DNA of 64,000 nucleotides from Puccinia triticina (taxonomy: Eukaryota; Basidiomycota; Pucciniomycetes; Pucciniales; Pucciniaceae). This document shows positions 21,893 through 32,837 of the stretch, in pieces. The notes under the pieces are model-generated. The model was not told the DNA's origin. It saw only the letters and a program-made list of their open reading frames with translations, and made no database searches. How positions within the stretch are numbered: position 1 is the stretch's first letter; each line of letters opens with the position of its first letter. The stretch covers positions 1,984,001 to 2,048,000 of the forward strand of contig NC_070573.1 of the NCBI RefSeq assembly GCF_026914185.1. The letters are read 5' to 3'. A program made the translations under genes and the position numbers.

Positions 21893-22116
21893 TCATTCAG
21901 TGTAACCACAGCCCCTGAAAAGACCTCTCATAAGATCAGCCGTGAAGACCTCGATGGCCTCCTCGTTGGTTTTGCCTCCATCAAGCTCGCCGTATCGTCT
22001 TAAGCTAGCCTTCAAGACGCTGAAGGCTTTTTCTATTGGATTCTTGTCGGGGGAGTAGGCAGGAAGGTAAACGAGCAGACAGCCATAATCGTTGATGAGC
22101 TGTTCTATGTTGCCGT
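21893..22116 (-). pseudogene. Tc1/mariner-type DDE transposase, C-terminal segment
   Basis: This is the 3' coding part of the split transposase. It codes for ..LLVYLPAYSPDKNPIEKAF.., the family block that carries the third catalytic acid (Glu), then about 50 residues to TGA at 21895-21893. The 5' part lies at 30345-31569 on the other side of an LTR element. The duplicated target is ccgt (22113-22116 and 30341-30344). The convergent gene A ends about 420 bp away. Confidence 0.88.
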
Positions 22117-23049
22117 TGTAAGACTCAAAAGTGGTAATGAAACCCTTTTGCTGAATGGTGAAGGGTATGAAGGAGTTGCAAGCTCTGCCCTTCTGTTATC
22201 AGTCAACAAGACCCACCAAGCTCAGCTTGGCAAGTTTTATTAAGTGATAGGTCTGGTCTGTTCCAGATGAAATCTGTTTGATTGGCAACGTGTAAGTGTT
22301 TCAATTACTTTGTTATAAGGGTTGAAATGTTGTTATAAGGGTTGATTTATTGTTATAAGGGTTTTAGGATTTGAGTGTGGATGAGTGTTGGGTGACTTGT
22401 GAGTTCTGGGTGAGGAACTGGGGCAGACCACTGGGGGTGGAGAGAGCTCCTTTTATAGACAAAAGGGGAGCCCCAAAGGGGCTTGTGGGTTAGGGTTTCA
22501 GTTAATCTAGACAACAGGGTGAGGGATTTTAGCTGGTGGGAGTAGATACAAATGATGTCATAACCCCTCAGGGGCGCATGAGTGGTGTCAGAATATACAA
22601 AAGAACATTCTAACGCATGCATGAGGTGACAGTAGACTGCATGAGCTGTCATACAGGGGGCATTAGTTTATACACAAAGTCTGAGGCTGCAGAAACAGTG
22701 TAAATGATGTCATACTATGTATATAAAGGATGTATGTAGTTAATATGTAATGAGTGTAGCCTGACAGGGAGATGTATGTTTGTATCCTGTGATATGTATA
22801 AGTGTACTACTGTGAAACTTGGGTTGGGGCAGGTGACAGCTGGGTAACTGGGCTGGCCGTGTGATAGGTGTCCATGAGGTGTAACTTCCATGCTAGCGGG
22901 GGTCCAGGGGTGCTTCCAGTGGTTACTAAGGGTGAAATTGGCCGTAGAATCCATTTCTGGGGTCCATTTGGTTGTATCTTGAGGCCTAGTATGAGTAATT
23001 ATGTGGTATAGAAAAAACTTTTTATTTTTCCACTTTTCCGTCTACCACA
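22117..23049 (-). repeat. 3' LTR of the 8.2 kb Ty3-like element
   Basis: This is the 933-bp copy at the 3' side. A 'gttataagggtt' motif repeats three times near 22311-22361. Confidence 0.92.
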
Positions 23050-23086
23050 TCCTCCCCCAACTTATTGTCTGTCCCCAGACAATTTT
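23050..23086 (-). promoter_or_regulatory. Polypurine tract and conserved pre-LTR palindrome
   Basis: On the minus strand GTCTGGGGACAGAC is followed by AATAAG and the tract TTGGGGGAGGA directly before the 3' LTR. Nearly the same block precedes the 3' LTR of the element at 35939-47234. The purine run is the probable plus-strand primer; the role of the palindrome is unknown. Confidence 0.75.
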
Positions 23087-25188
23087 GACGTGAAAAGTGC
23101 TTTCTGTCAACTTTTGAACCTGTGACATGGTGAATTTACGTGATGATTTGCAGGATCCTTGGAGAATTGGCCATTTTGACGTCTTCTGGGCCACGTGGCT
23201 TGAGAGGCTGCGCAGGGTGAAAATTGGCCAAAAATTTGATTTTTGTTAATTTTAGGGTTTTTCTTGACAAAAAATTTTTGTTGGTTCTGGGAGTTAAAGT
23301 GCTGCGCGCAGTCCGCAGTCCGCAGTCCGCACTTGCGCAGTTGCGCAGTAGTGCTGCTTGTGCTGTGGTGGCGGCCGCAGCTGTTGCTCTAGCGCCTTAG
23401 GGTGCGCGCTATTGAAGCCGCGGGCCTCGGGTGTCGAGTAGTGATCGGGGACTCGACCCGTCTCCGATGATTGGTTGGTCGGGCTTGGGGCCCGGGTACA
23501 CAGTGATGATTGTACCCGCCCGTCAAGCTCTCGTTTGGTCTCAAGTGTTTACTCCCTACCCCGCCACGGGGTATGTGTATGTATATTGACCTTACCCCAT
23601 AGGGGGGGTATTGATGTATCCTCTACCTTTCGTCCTTGGCCAGCACCCAACCCTTTGACTTCGCCGATCTTCCGACCTCTTTGACTACATACGTCACCGG
23701 CGCCGCTGGCTTGGTTTCCTCAAGTTGGTTCTCTTGACCTCGGACCACTTTCGTCATATGGAGTGGGTTTTTCTCTTTTCTGTTCTGCTAGCGGTTCTTT
23801 GATTTGGAGCCCGCTTCTTCTTGGTTCCAAAGAAGACAAAAAAGAAACAGAACCCATCTGTGTATACCAGATTTGACAGCTGACAGCCCTATTCTACTTC
23901 GACAGCGCTCCTCGTACCACCGCCGCGGACAGATTCGCTCGCTGGACTCGATAGCCCATACCCTCAACAGTGTATGTACATACATGTTCCTTTCTTTTGA
24001 CCGGTGCTAAGACGGAGAGACTGACGACCGTCTCTTTGTCTCGTTCTTCTAGATCTTCCAACGACTTCTAATGCGCATTGCTGCCGCTGATCAAACGAGG
24101 TCGATCGAAGGTCCTTTAAGCCCTGCAGCTGTGTGTATTGGACATGGGCCAAGCCCTCCTCCATCGACGTCATCGCCTCAGTAGTTCGGATTCGAGTGCC
24201 TCCCCCCCGGTGAGTCTACCGAGGGTTTTGCGAGGGTATAAAAGGTCTGCCTCGCCTCGTCATCTCCATCCTCACCCGTACCACATCGGGTCCTCATTTT
24301 AACTAGTTGTTCTACTACCATATCGTCCAAACGATACTGTTGTGCATAGCTTGTTATCCCCAAACCATTGCAAAGATTGTTGTCGATCTCGTTTGTCCTT
24401 GATGATCGCTTTCGGGTGTAGAACTGATAAGTCCTCCTTCCCCCTGTTGCCCAAACGTTACTATCGTTGACTAGCGAGTGGCGCGATATAAAGCTAATCA
24501 AACTGTTGCAAAGCCCGCCCTCCAGTTTGAGCCCGATCAACCCGGAACAAGGTGAGTTGTCCTTCTGTGAGCTTTGTCGCTTGCGCCAAGAAGCGTAGAA
24601 ATGATGATTGGGTTTTTGAAGTCCATATTGAGTTCACGTCCGACCAATCGTTCCCGATCGTCCTAACACAAGCAAAGCTGTTTGTATCTGGAGCTGCCAT
24701 CCTTCGTTCCCAAGACTAAATATGTGTAACAATAGCTGTGTAACCAATAATGTTGATCCAGTATAGCGTTGATCTAGCGGTTTCTACTGATCCTTTTTAT
24801 CATGAAATTTGAAAATTCTGAATCCCAGAATGAAGTTGAAAGCCCCCTCCCCCAACTGAGAAGGTTGTCCTCAACCTCAAAGAAAGTGAGTTATTTGTAA
24901 GAAAGAAAGAAAAGTAAAAAAGAGTGTGGTTTTTTTTTAAAAACGAGTGTTGATAAGCAGTTTAAACTCTTGCTGAGGAGGTAGATTTAGTTGGAGGTTT
25001 CCATAGACTTTTGAGATATTCTGAATTGTGTATTGTGAGATTGATGGTGGGAGGATGGTGATAAAAGAGTGACTTTTTGAAAGAATGTGAGTTCCTCCCC
25101 CAACTTGAAAGATTTAAGCCCCAATAGTTTCAGAATTTAGAGCTGATATCTGTTTTGATGATTCAGAAAATAGAAAAATGGTAAATGT
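23087..25188 (-). other. Noncoding interior of the 8.2 kb LTR element
   Basis: No gene is recognisable. It has a short repeated 'agtccgc' tract near 23308-23332, GC-rich sequence at 23330-23460, and two further purine tracts of the form GTTGGGGGAG on the minus strand near 24850 and 25095. The region occupies the place where reverse transcriptase and integrase would be in an autonomous element. Confidence 0.5.
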
Positions 25189-26265
25189 TTAACCAATTCC
25201 AACAAGGAGCCTTGGGCGGTTGAAGTGTGTCTGAAGTAGTCCAAAGAGGTCAGGCGGAATCTTCAGTGATGGTTGAACAAGGAGCTTCCTGAGTGAGTAA
25301 AATAAGTAAATAAATTGATTCCTTTGTGATTCAAGATGATATAGATCATTGATTGATCCTTTCAATTCTTGTTTAGGTTCTGAATGGTATTCATTGTGTT
25401 TGCTACTTGAATTTGTTTTTGTTGAGTTAATATCTGGTGGTACCGGCGCAGGCGGCAAGATAAAAATGTCTTCAGATGGTGTACGGATTGGATTTGGACT
25501 GATTGGATTTTGTGAGTCTGTTTGGTTGAGATCTGTAGTAGTACTAATACTTGGGTTGCATATACTGATAGTCTTGCCTTCATTTTCTCCAGGGTCTGTA
25601 TCTGTGGGTCCTGGGGCTTGAAGGGACAGTTTGTTGAACATTTCTTCTTGTTGATCCAAGTGAGGTTTAAAGAGGTGCTTGTTGAGTTTCAGTTCTTCCT
25701 CCCAAAGCCATCCTTCTGGTCCAAAGTTAACTACCTTCAGGCACTCTTCAGTAATCCTGGCTGTAGGCTTGAAATCAGGAGGATTTGGGGTAAGTGGTGT
25801 TTTGTAGGGACCTTGAGTGAGTGGAGGTCTTTGCAGTGGAGGATTCAAAGCCTGTGGAATAGGTTGATTGATAGGTCGAACTTTCTTGGCCATAGGTTTG
25901 TACTTTGTCATGCACCATAAACTCCCCTCCTTCCAGCTTTGACATAATCTCTCCTGAAACAGTGATCCCAGCCCGTTGGAGAGTAACTTTCCTATTTGCT
26001 GCCGGTCCTTATCCAGTTGATTTATCCTTGTGGTGTTGATGGAAAAACCTGGTTTGGAATCAGATGTGCCTTTGGAAATGGATTTTAACGGTAAGCCTTT
26101 CTTTATGGCACTGCAGAATTTTAACAGTTTAAAAAACATAATAAGGATGTTCTTTTTGACTGAAAAGAGTTTGAACAGTAAAACAGCTGTTTGTCTTGAT
26201 GTCTTTTGGAAGTATTTAACAAAAACAGATTTGAGCCAGTCTAAGAAAACCGGTGTCCGAGACAT
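25189..26265 (-). CDS. Retroelement pol N-terminal fragment (358 aa)
   Basis: The stretch KYKPMAKKVRPINQPIPQ and the following ..GPYKTPLTPNPPDF, ..FGPEGWLWEEELKLNKHLF resemble the linker that precedes reverse transcriptase in rust Ty3-like pol proteins, as I recall them. After that, the frame turns into Thr/Ser/Asn-rich sequence with no catalytic motif. The N-terminal 100 residues are unlike known domains. The reading frame is open, but whether it is translated is unclear. It lies in a different frame, 32 bp after the gag-protease stop. Confidence 0.55.
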   Translation of the reverse strand: MSRTPVFLDWLKSVFVKYFQKTSRQTAVLLFKLFSVKKNILIMFFKLLKFCSAIKKGLPLKSISKGTSDSKPGFSINTTRINQLDKDRQQIGKLLSNGLGSLFQERLCQSWKEGSLWCMTKYKPMAKKVRPINQPIPQALNPPLQRPPLTQGPYKTPLTPNPPDFKPTARITEECLKVVNFGPEGWLWEEELKLNKHLFKPHLDQQEEMFNKLSLQAPGPTDTDPGENEGKTISICNPSISTTTDLNQTDSQNPISPNPIRTPSEDIFILPPAPVPPDINSTKTNSSSKHNEYHSEPKQELKGSINDLYHLESQRNQFIYLFYSLRKLLVQPSLKIPPDLFGLLQTHFNRPRLLVGIG

Positions 26266-26297
26266 AACACGCTTGACTAGCTGAAGCGAGCTACTCC

Positions 26298-28820
26298 CTA
26301 GATGGCCACCGGAAGTTCTAAAAAATGCTGAGTTGATTTCTTTTTGAACATGCGATGTTCTTCGCCTTCCTCTTGGAGCGGATCCGATGGAGGAGCAGGC
26401 CTGATGACATTTGTACTAAGGTTCTTTCGATTATCCCAGCCTCTTCCTTGCCCAGTTCGTGCCAATGGTACTGAAATTCGTCTTCCTTTGCTTCCCTGGA
26501 AAGTGAGTGTTTCTCCTGTTTCATGGTATTCCAAGGTACATCCATGGTCAAAGAGGAAAGGTCGTCCTAGAATGCAATCTTGAGCCTTTGGTGATATGAA
26601 AAGATGTGCTGGCCCGGAGAATCAACCAATTTGTATTGAACAGTTTTCCACTACTCCTGTTATGTCACATCTGGCTCCACCCACACCTTGCATTGGTATG
26701 TTCACTATTACTGATTCCAGCGCTAAATCTTCCGCTACCAATCGAGGAATGACATTGACCATGGATCCTGAATCCACCATGAAGTCTACTTTTTCTCCCC
26801 CAACTTCTGCAGTTACATATCCCAGGGCACAACTGTAGTAGCAGGGATCTGAGAGATCTTCATCTTCCGCAGGTATGGTCATTGGTGCTGCTATGTTAGT
26901 TGCCTCTGTCTTAATATAAGTTGTAGAAGTGCTTTTTCCGGGAAGGCGTTCCTGCAACCTGGCTATGACTTTCTCTGCGTACGAGGGGGATATTGCCGTT
27001 AGCTGTGCAAAGGTGGTAGGGATTTTCACATTATCCAAGTCCTGTAGTAGTGCTTCCTCAGGTGAGTCCTTCTTCAGGATTGTCGGTACCTGCTCTCGGC
27101 TCCAAACTTTCTCAGGTGTCTTTTTCGGAGTGTCCTTTGGAGTGTTATCCAATTCCTCCTCTTCATGATCAATATCCATGGCTTCCTGCTCCGGTTCTTG
27201 GATCCTGACCCCACGTCTACCCTTCTGAGCTTCTGACCTAGTGATAGGATGGACTTTTATGAAGTTCTCAGCGCCTAGAGTAGGTGGGCTCCAATGGATG
27301 GTTTGTACTGAGGCTTTCATTGTTGGGGTGTTACCCTTTCCTTCTTGTTGGGATTTTGCTAACCTTTGTATAGCTTCTTGCATGTTAGGATCTGCTGATG
27401 CACCAGCCACTACGGAGCGTATTGGTCTGGAGGGTATCCAAGGTATGTGCTGACCGTCTGGTAGGAACCAATCCTTCCCATTTCGCTTGACCAGCCCTTG
27501 TTCCTCATCTTTGAGATATTCTGGACATCTGGCTGTGGAGTGCCCTTCACGTTTGCAATAATAACAGACCAGAGTGTCGTACACCGGGGTGGATGGTCGA
27601 GTGTTACCCCGATAAAAGTCCTGTTTGTCTGAGGGACCTTGCCTATTATAGTTTGTGGGTAAGCTGCTTCGAACCTGGCTTTTGAGTGCAGCTAGTTCTT
27701 GTTGCATGTCCTGAAACTTTTGGTCCACTATTTTTTCATTTGGAGTTTCTTTCAGCATCTGCTCGCGTCGTTTGCCATCCCCTTTCTTGTGGTCCAATTC
27801 TTTCTGCATCGTCCGGTTTGACTCAGAGAAACTTGAGAAATTGGTATATACGCTATCGTCCACACAAACTTCTGTTTCAGCAGCCGCTATCAAGTCTTCC
27901 CATTTTGGTGCTTTGTTACTGCCATCCTTAGCTTTTGGAAGCTGATCCTTGCTAACTAGAATGCGTTTAACACTTCTTTGACTTTCCATTGGGAAGGCAC
28001 TTAAGAACAGTCCCCCAGCTTCGTCTTTCTTGCTAACATGTTCGTTTTTGACTAGGTACTTGAGGATTTTGGTGAATTTTCCAAGATATTCTTTGTATTC
28101 TCGATGGGTTGAGATTCCTGACTTTGATTGCTGCTTGGCCAGTTTTATGAGGTCTTCTGTGGTGTACATAATGGTGTTATCTAACTCGCCCCAGGTTTTG
28201 ACCATGTCAGCTCGCAGTTTGGTCCAGTCGTATTCTTCATACCCCTCCATTTCCTCGAGTTCGCACTTCAGTTCTTCTGTTCGTATAAACCGTGGTATCT
28301 GAATTGCTTTCTTGCGATCCGTGGCACCATACCCATAGGCTACCCGTTCAAACCGATGTAGAAACTTCATGAACTGACTCCCATCATAGTAAAGCCCTTC
28401 TTCGTTCCTGATGATGTTAGGTTTGTTTGAGTGCTCAGGTTGGGTATAGACGTATATTGGCTGAGGTTGCTGAACTGGAATTTGAGGTTGTTGTTGTTGT
28501 TGTTGAAAATTAGGATGATACATATTTTCTTGGTTGTTTTCAGTGTTATGAATCCCATAACCGGTCGGTTGTTGTCTTGGGGTATTATTTCTTGGTGGGT
28601 TATTTTGAGTTTCATCTGAATCTGACATTTTTTCTTCAGCAGGATCTCTGAAGTGATTTTCTGGACCCTTTCCTTTGTCTTTCCTAGGTGGTGGTGGTGG
28701 ATTGTTCGTGGCATCGCTTGGCCAAAGTAATCCTGAAGTTCCTGCCAATGGTCTGCTCCTTAAAGGGGTACTTGAAGCAAATCCTTCTCCCATTTCTAAT
28801 GTACTGAAGGGTAAACTCAT
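26298..28820 (-). pseudogene. Ty3-like gag-protease with one in-frame TGA
   Basis: The frame has 841 codons from ATG 28820. An N-terminal disordered region is followed by a gag helical domain (residues about 130-270: FLHRFERVAYGYGA.., ELEEMEGYEEYDWTKLR), a zinc knuckle CYYCKREGHSTARC (C-x2-C-x4-H-x4-C, near 420), and an aspartic protease core DFMVDSGSMVNVIPR (near 680). TGA at 26624-26622 interrupts the protease domain after SIQIG; beyond it the same frame continues with ILGRPFLFDHG, a typical protease end, and stops at 26298. The stop may be a TGG or CGA change. With LTRs this similar, the mutation must be recent or may be inherited from the source copy. Confidence 0.88.
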
Positions 28821-28984
28821 TTTGATTCTTGTTGAATCCTAGTTTTCTTAATATGACGATCGTTCGTTAACTGTTACTGTGCTCTGAAAAAGAAACAATA
28901 ATATATGGTCTCTGGTTTCTTTACCAGGGCAAATTGGGGGTTTCTTTCTAATATCTAAAATAACTTTACCGTCCTGGGAGGGTT

Positions 28985-29160
28985 CTTCAAACAGTATCCT
29001 AATTATCTGAATCCTTAGGTACTACACACCGTCGTTCAGTATATAATTGGCTGCTTCCTTTGAGTGGGCTCCAGAGTTTTCTTCTAACAGTATCTAATTA
29101 TCTGAATCCTTAGGTACTACACACCGTCTTCCAGTATATAATTAGCCGCTTCCTTCGTAA
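28985..29160. repeat. Tandem duplication in the 5' leader of the 8.2 kb element
   Basis: A block with aattatctgaatccttaggt, actacacaccgtc and cagtatataatt occurs twice, at about 28998-29062 and 29090-29152. Confidence 0.75.
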
Positions 29161-29407
29161 CACTCCTTTCAGGTTAGGTAGTTATGTGTTCTTTTCAGAG
29201 GTTTGTAATTGGTTCCTTAGATAGTCCAAAAAGTTGACTAGTTGTCAACAGAATAACTGAATATGCCGTTGAGTGTTATAGATTTGTTTGACGAATTTGA
29301 TTCCTATCGCCGCTTGAGGTTGAGATCCGTAGACGATGGTTTCTGGTTTTCTTTGGTTGAAACGTTGTCGATCAAACAAGATTATCCGATCACGTTGGGG
29401 ACTCCCT

Positions 29408-30340
29408 TGTAAGACTCAAAAGTGGTAATGAAACCCTTTTGCTGAATGGTGAAGGGTATGAAGGAGTTGCAAGCTCTGCCCTTCTGTTATCAGTCAACAA
29501 GACCCACCAAGCTCAGCTTGGCAAGTTTTATTAAGTGATAGGTCTGGTCTGTTCCAGATGAAATCTGTTTGATTGGCAACGTGTAAGTGTTTCAATTACT
29601 TTGTTATAAGGGTTGAAATGTTGTTATAAGGGTTGATTTATTGTTATAAGGGTTTTAGGATTTGAGTGTGGATGAGTGTTGGGTGACTTGTGAGTTCTGG
29701 GTGAGGAACTGGGGCAGACCACTGGGGGTGGAGAGAGCTCCTTTTATAGACAAAAGGGGAGCCCCAAAGGGGCTTGTGGGTTAGGGTTTCAGTTAATCTA
29801 GACAACAGGGTGAGGGATTTTAGCTGGTGGGAGTAGATACAAATGATGTCATAACCCCTCAGGGGCGCATGAGTGGTGTCAGAATATACAAAAGAACATT
29901 CTAACGCATGCATGAGGTGACAGTAGACTGCATGAGCTGTCATACAGGGGGCATTAGTTTATACACAAAGTCTGAGGCTGCAGAAACAGTGTAAATGATG
30001 TCATACTATGTATATAAAGGATGTATGTAGTTAATATGTAATGAGTGTAGCCTGACAGGGAGATGTATGTTTGTATCCTGTGATATGTATAAGTGTACTA
30101 CTGTGAAACTTGGGTTGGGGCAGGTGACAGCTGGGTAACTGGGCTGGCCGTGTGATAGGTGTCCATGAGGTGTAACTTCCATGCTAGCGGGGGTCCAGGG
30201 GTGCTTCCAGTGGTTACTAAGGGTGAAATTGGCCGTAGAATCCATTTCTGGGGTCCATTTGGTTGTATCTTGAGGCCTAGTATGAGTAATTATGTGGTAT
30301 AGAAAAAACTTTTTATTTTTCCACTTTTCCGTCTACCACA
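29408..30340 (-). repeat. 5' LTR of the 8.2 kb Ty3-like element
   Basis: This is the 933-bp copy at the 5' side. The leader next to it begins, on the minus strand, AGGGAGTCCCCAACGTGATC, which occupies the primer-binding position; I cannot name the tRNA. Confidence 0.92.
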
Positions 30341-30344
30341 CCGT

Positions 30345-31569
30345 TATGATGAATTTGCGCGTTGTCCATGAAATGGACGCTTTGGGGTCCTGGGAACAGG
30401 CCCATGTTGGGAAGCTTCAAATATCTACGGGTCAGTTTTAGAAGCGGAGCTCATGATCTGGAACGGTTTTTACTCACCAAGACGTGTTCTAAATAGTATT
30501 CAAAATCCACTCGCTTCACGTTCTCTTGCTGTACCATCATTGCAACCAGACCACCGAGGTCCACCGCTGAAATTAAATTGAATCTGTGAGTTGCTTGTGT
30601 TCTAGACAGCCGGGAGGTCCTCTCGCCGACTGGAGCTCAACCCCGAGTACGAACCACGGCATCAAGACAATTAACGCCGCTTTCATCTTTGAAAGAGAAG
30701 TATGTCAGTTTATGCAAAGGATGAAAGAGAAGGTTCACCCACCAGTAAAGACAAGCCATTCAGGGTCGAGGTTGGCCATCAGCAGGGTGTACTTCGCCCG
30801 TTCAGTTGGGTTTTGATTTGCATTCACCTTTTGCATAGTTTTCTGACTGAGCTTGAGGCGACCGTGAAGCTTGTTTGATATCGTTTGTACTGAGATTTGG
30901 ATGTTGCATTGTGCAAGTAGACTTTGCTGGATTTCTGGTAGATAGATTGTTGGATTGTCGGTGACCATCTCCAAGAGGAACGCGCGTTCTTCTTTGCTGA
31001 TAGCAAAAGGTCGACCGATTCTTTCGTAGGTTTCCGGGTTGGTGACAACAGAGCAAGTAGCTTTGTAGAGAGAGCGCCAGCGTCTGAGGGAATCAGAGCT
31101 GACATCGGATCCATTTGACACATTGATTTCGGCGAGAGGTTGTCCATCAAGGGCCGCCCAAACAACGGAGAATTTGAACGCGGCACTATACTTGACATAC
31201 AGTGACCCCGCCATGTAAGCATAAGGATGGTGGACACAAATCCTATGCTTACATCGAGGTATGCTTCTTAGCGAAGTAAGCATAAATCAATTATTGCTTA
31301 TATAGGACTGGCCTTGAGGTTTCTGAGCTGTAGTTCGGAGATTCTTGTGGTTTCCAAGATGGAGATCAGTAGTATCTATGGCCCCTTGGCCTCTTTTCCC
31401 TGTCCTATATCAGCATATTTCTATTTTCTCCCCCCAATTTTTTATGCATTATGCATTATGCATAAAAAGCATCAAATTTGCGGTAACCAAAAATGGTGGA
31501 CAGAAATCCTATGCTTACAGCAAATTATGCTTACAACATGTATGCTTACATGGCAGGGTCACTGTACAT
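30345..31569 (-). pseudogene. Tc1/mariner-type DDE transposase, N-terminal part
   Basis: The gene starts at ATG 31569-31567. The MITE at 31200-31564 lies right behind the codon; without it the protein begins MYVKYSAAFKF. It has an N-terminal helix-turn-helix region (..SSDSLRRWRSLY.., ..RPFAISKEERAFLLEM..), then LVFT|DES across an intron at 30742-30687, where D is the first catalytic acid, followed by LDAVVRTRG. TGA follows that block, probably from a conserved TGG. A further intron lies at 30477-30425, then MDNAQIHHNG with the second catalytic Asp, where the LTR element is inserted. One more intron near 30560-30610 is likely but not certain. This copy is inactive. Confidence 0.87.
31200..31564. 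mobile_element. 365-bp MITE with TA target duplication
   Basis: The ends CAGTGACCC.GCCATGTAA are inverted copies, bordered by TA at 31198-31199 and 31565-31566. Subterminal GTAAGCATA/TATGCTTAC motifs occur at least six times in both orientations. It codes for nothing and is presumably moved by a Tc1/mariner-type transposase. It sits between the start codon and second codon of the resident transposase. Confidence 0.9.
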
Positions 31570-31689
31570 TGTGCCTGAAGGAGCAAAAAAGGAAACCAGA
31601 AAAAAACCACACTCATATCAGCTTGGGTTTACAGAAGAAACCATTGAGAAAGAAGTACAGCTTCAACTCAAGGAAGAAAAGAACCTACA

Positions 31690-31944
31690 GTTTCAAAATC
31701 CGATCCGTGGAGGTGGTGGTTGGCACTGGGGATGGGCGATGGATGGATGTGATGGCGTTGGTGACTCGACGATGGTTGGCGGTGTGGTGGGTTGGTGATG
31801 GTTGGCGGTGCGGTGGGTTGGTGGTGGATGGCAGGTACTGGTGATGGCTGGCTGGTGTGGATTGGCGGCAGGCCGCCTTCCTGAGCCCCCCCCCCCCCCC
31901 CCGGGGATTCCCCGAGCACGGCCCGCGCCCTTTTGGGTTAGCTG
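31690..31944. repeat. Right long terminal inverted repeat
   Basis: This is the inverted copy of the 19341-19640 repeat, ending GTTAGCTG|TA. It lacks the extra 80-bp segment of the left copy. Confidence 0.82.
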
Positions 31945-32837
31945 TAGGTGATTCCGCCTCTTGTTTCATCTCATTACATCTCACTCTCCCTCCTGCCACT
32001 TTATATGTAAACATTTGCATGTATGTACTTAGGCAGCAAGGAACCAGGCAGGCCTTGGATCAGATATCCGCCAATAATATCCTATCCCCCATCCGGTCAC
32101 TGTCAGAACAACATGCACAGAAAGACCTGGCCTTATGTGTATGCGTGCATTCATCAAGACACCTCTTGGCCACAACTCTATCCTTTGACCCACCGCCTCT
32201 ACACCACGGCTGCAACCAAACTATTTTGAGTGGTATTTGAAACCAATCAAGAAAGTTTTCAATTGAATCCAGATTGGACGTCGGGTCCCGGCCCCCGCGG
32301 AAACCACTTTGAGAAGTTTTGCGAGAGTTCCATGAAATAGTTTCCATGTGGTTAATATTTGGCTTTCAAAACCGGCAACGTTGGCAGGTGGTTGTTAAAA
32401 CGGTTTGCCCGGCAAAAAACGTTCCCTGGTTTGCCTGAAACCTTCCCAAATCAATTGAATTTGGTTGCAGGTTAGCAAAACCTTTTGGGACCCAAAAACC
32501 AATGTTTTCGAGATGTTTCGGACTCAATTGGAAAAGTTGGATAACTTGGGACAAACGTCCTATCTGGTGAAAAACGTTCTCCAGAACTTCCAAAGTTGAT
32601 CAAACGTTTGATCAAACTCAGTGCCCGCCCGCGATTGTTTGTCAAAACGTTTGCAATTACGCCCAGCTATCCTGCTGGGCGGTTGGAATTATTTGCTGGG
32701 CGCAGACATTTGGACTGTTGCTTTACTTTACGCACTAAGGGTCTTGAGTATCTGGGTTCAATTGCAGGGGTTGAGGGTAACAATCATAACAGGGAGGGGC
32801 ATACAAGTGAGATAAATGGGAGGGAGGGTCTGCGGGG
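31945..32837. other. AACGTT-rich noncoding block (left)
   Basis: From about 32370 to 32660 the sequence is dense in AAACGTT/CAACGTT/AAACGGTTT motifs, often followed by C/T and purines. A similar block lies at 34490-34985 on the other side of the unknown gene, so the two could be subterminal repeats of one transposon. No gene is visible. Confidence 0.5.

Larger units (their letters stand above)
22117..30340 (-). mobile_element. Young Ty3-like LTR element lacking reverse transcriptase
   Basis: Two 933-bp LTRs (22117-23049, 29408-30340), identical as far as I can read, with TGT..ACA ends are flanked by the 4-bp duplication ccgt. It codes on the minus strand for gag-protease and an N-terminal piece of pol, then has about 2.1 kb of noncoding sequence before the 3' LTR. 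I see no reverse transcriptase, RNase H or integrase, so it is probably non-autonomous yet recently mobilised. Confidence 0.92.
19341..31944. mobile_element. Tc1/mariner-type transposon with two genes, enlarged by nested insertions
   Basis: Inverted ends CAGCTAAC..CCCAAAAGGGC lie at 19341 and, reversed, up to 31944, each bordered by TA (19339-19340 and 31945-31946). Inversion continues inward for roughly 200-300 bp, including a G/C run of about 15 and matching CA/TG-rich blocks. Without the LTR element (22117-30340) and the MITE (31200-31564), the unit is about 4.0 kb. It holds two convergent genes: an unknown four-exon gene (+) and a DDE transposase (-). Confidence 0.85.

Noticed and set aside
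22353..22954. Open frames on the minus strand within the 933-bp LTR, repeated identically at 29644-30245
   Set aside because: They lie in LTR DNA, lack protein features, and duplicate only because the LTRs are identical.
23400..24700. A possible host gene in the GC-richer part of the 8.2 kb LTR element
   Set aside because: Frames are short, no splice-consistent model emerged, and the region lies between LTRs.
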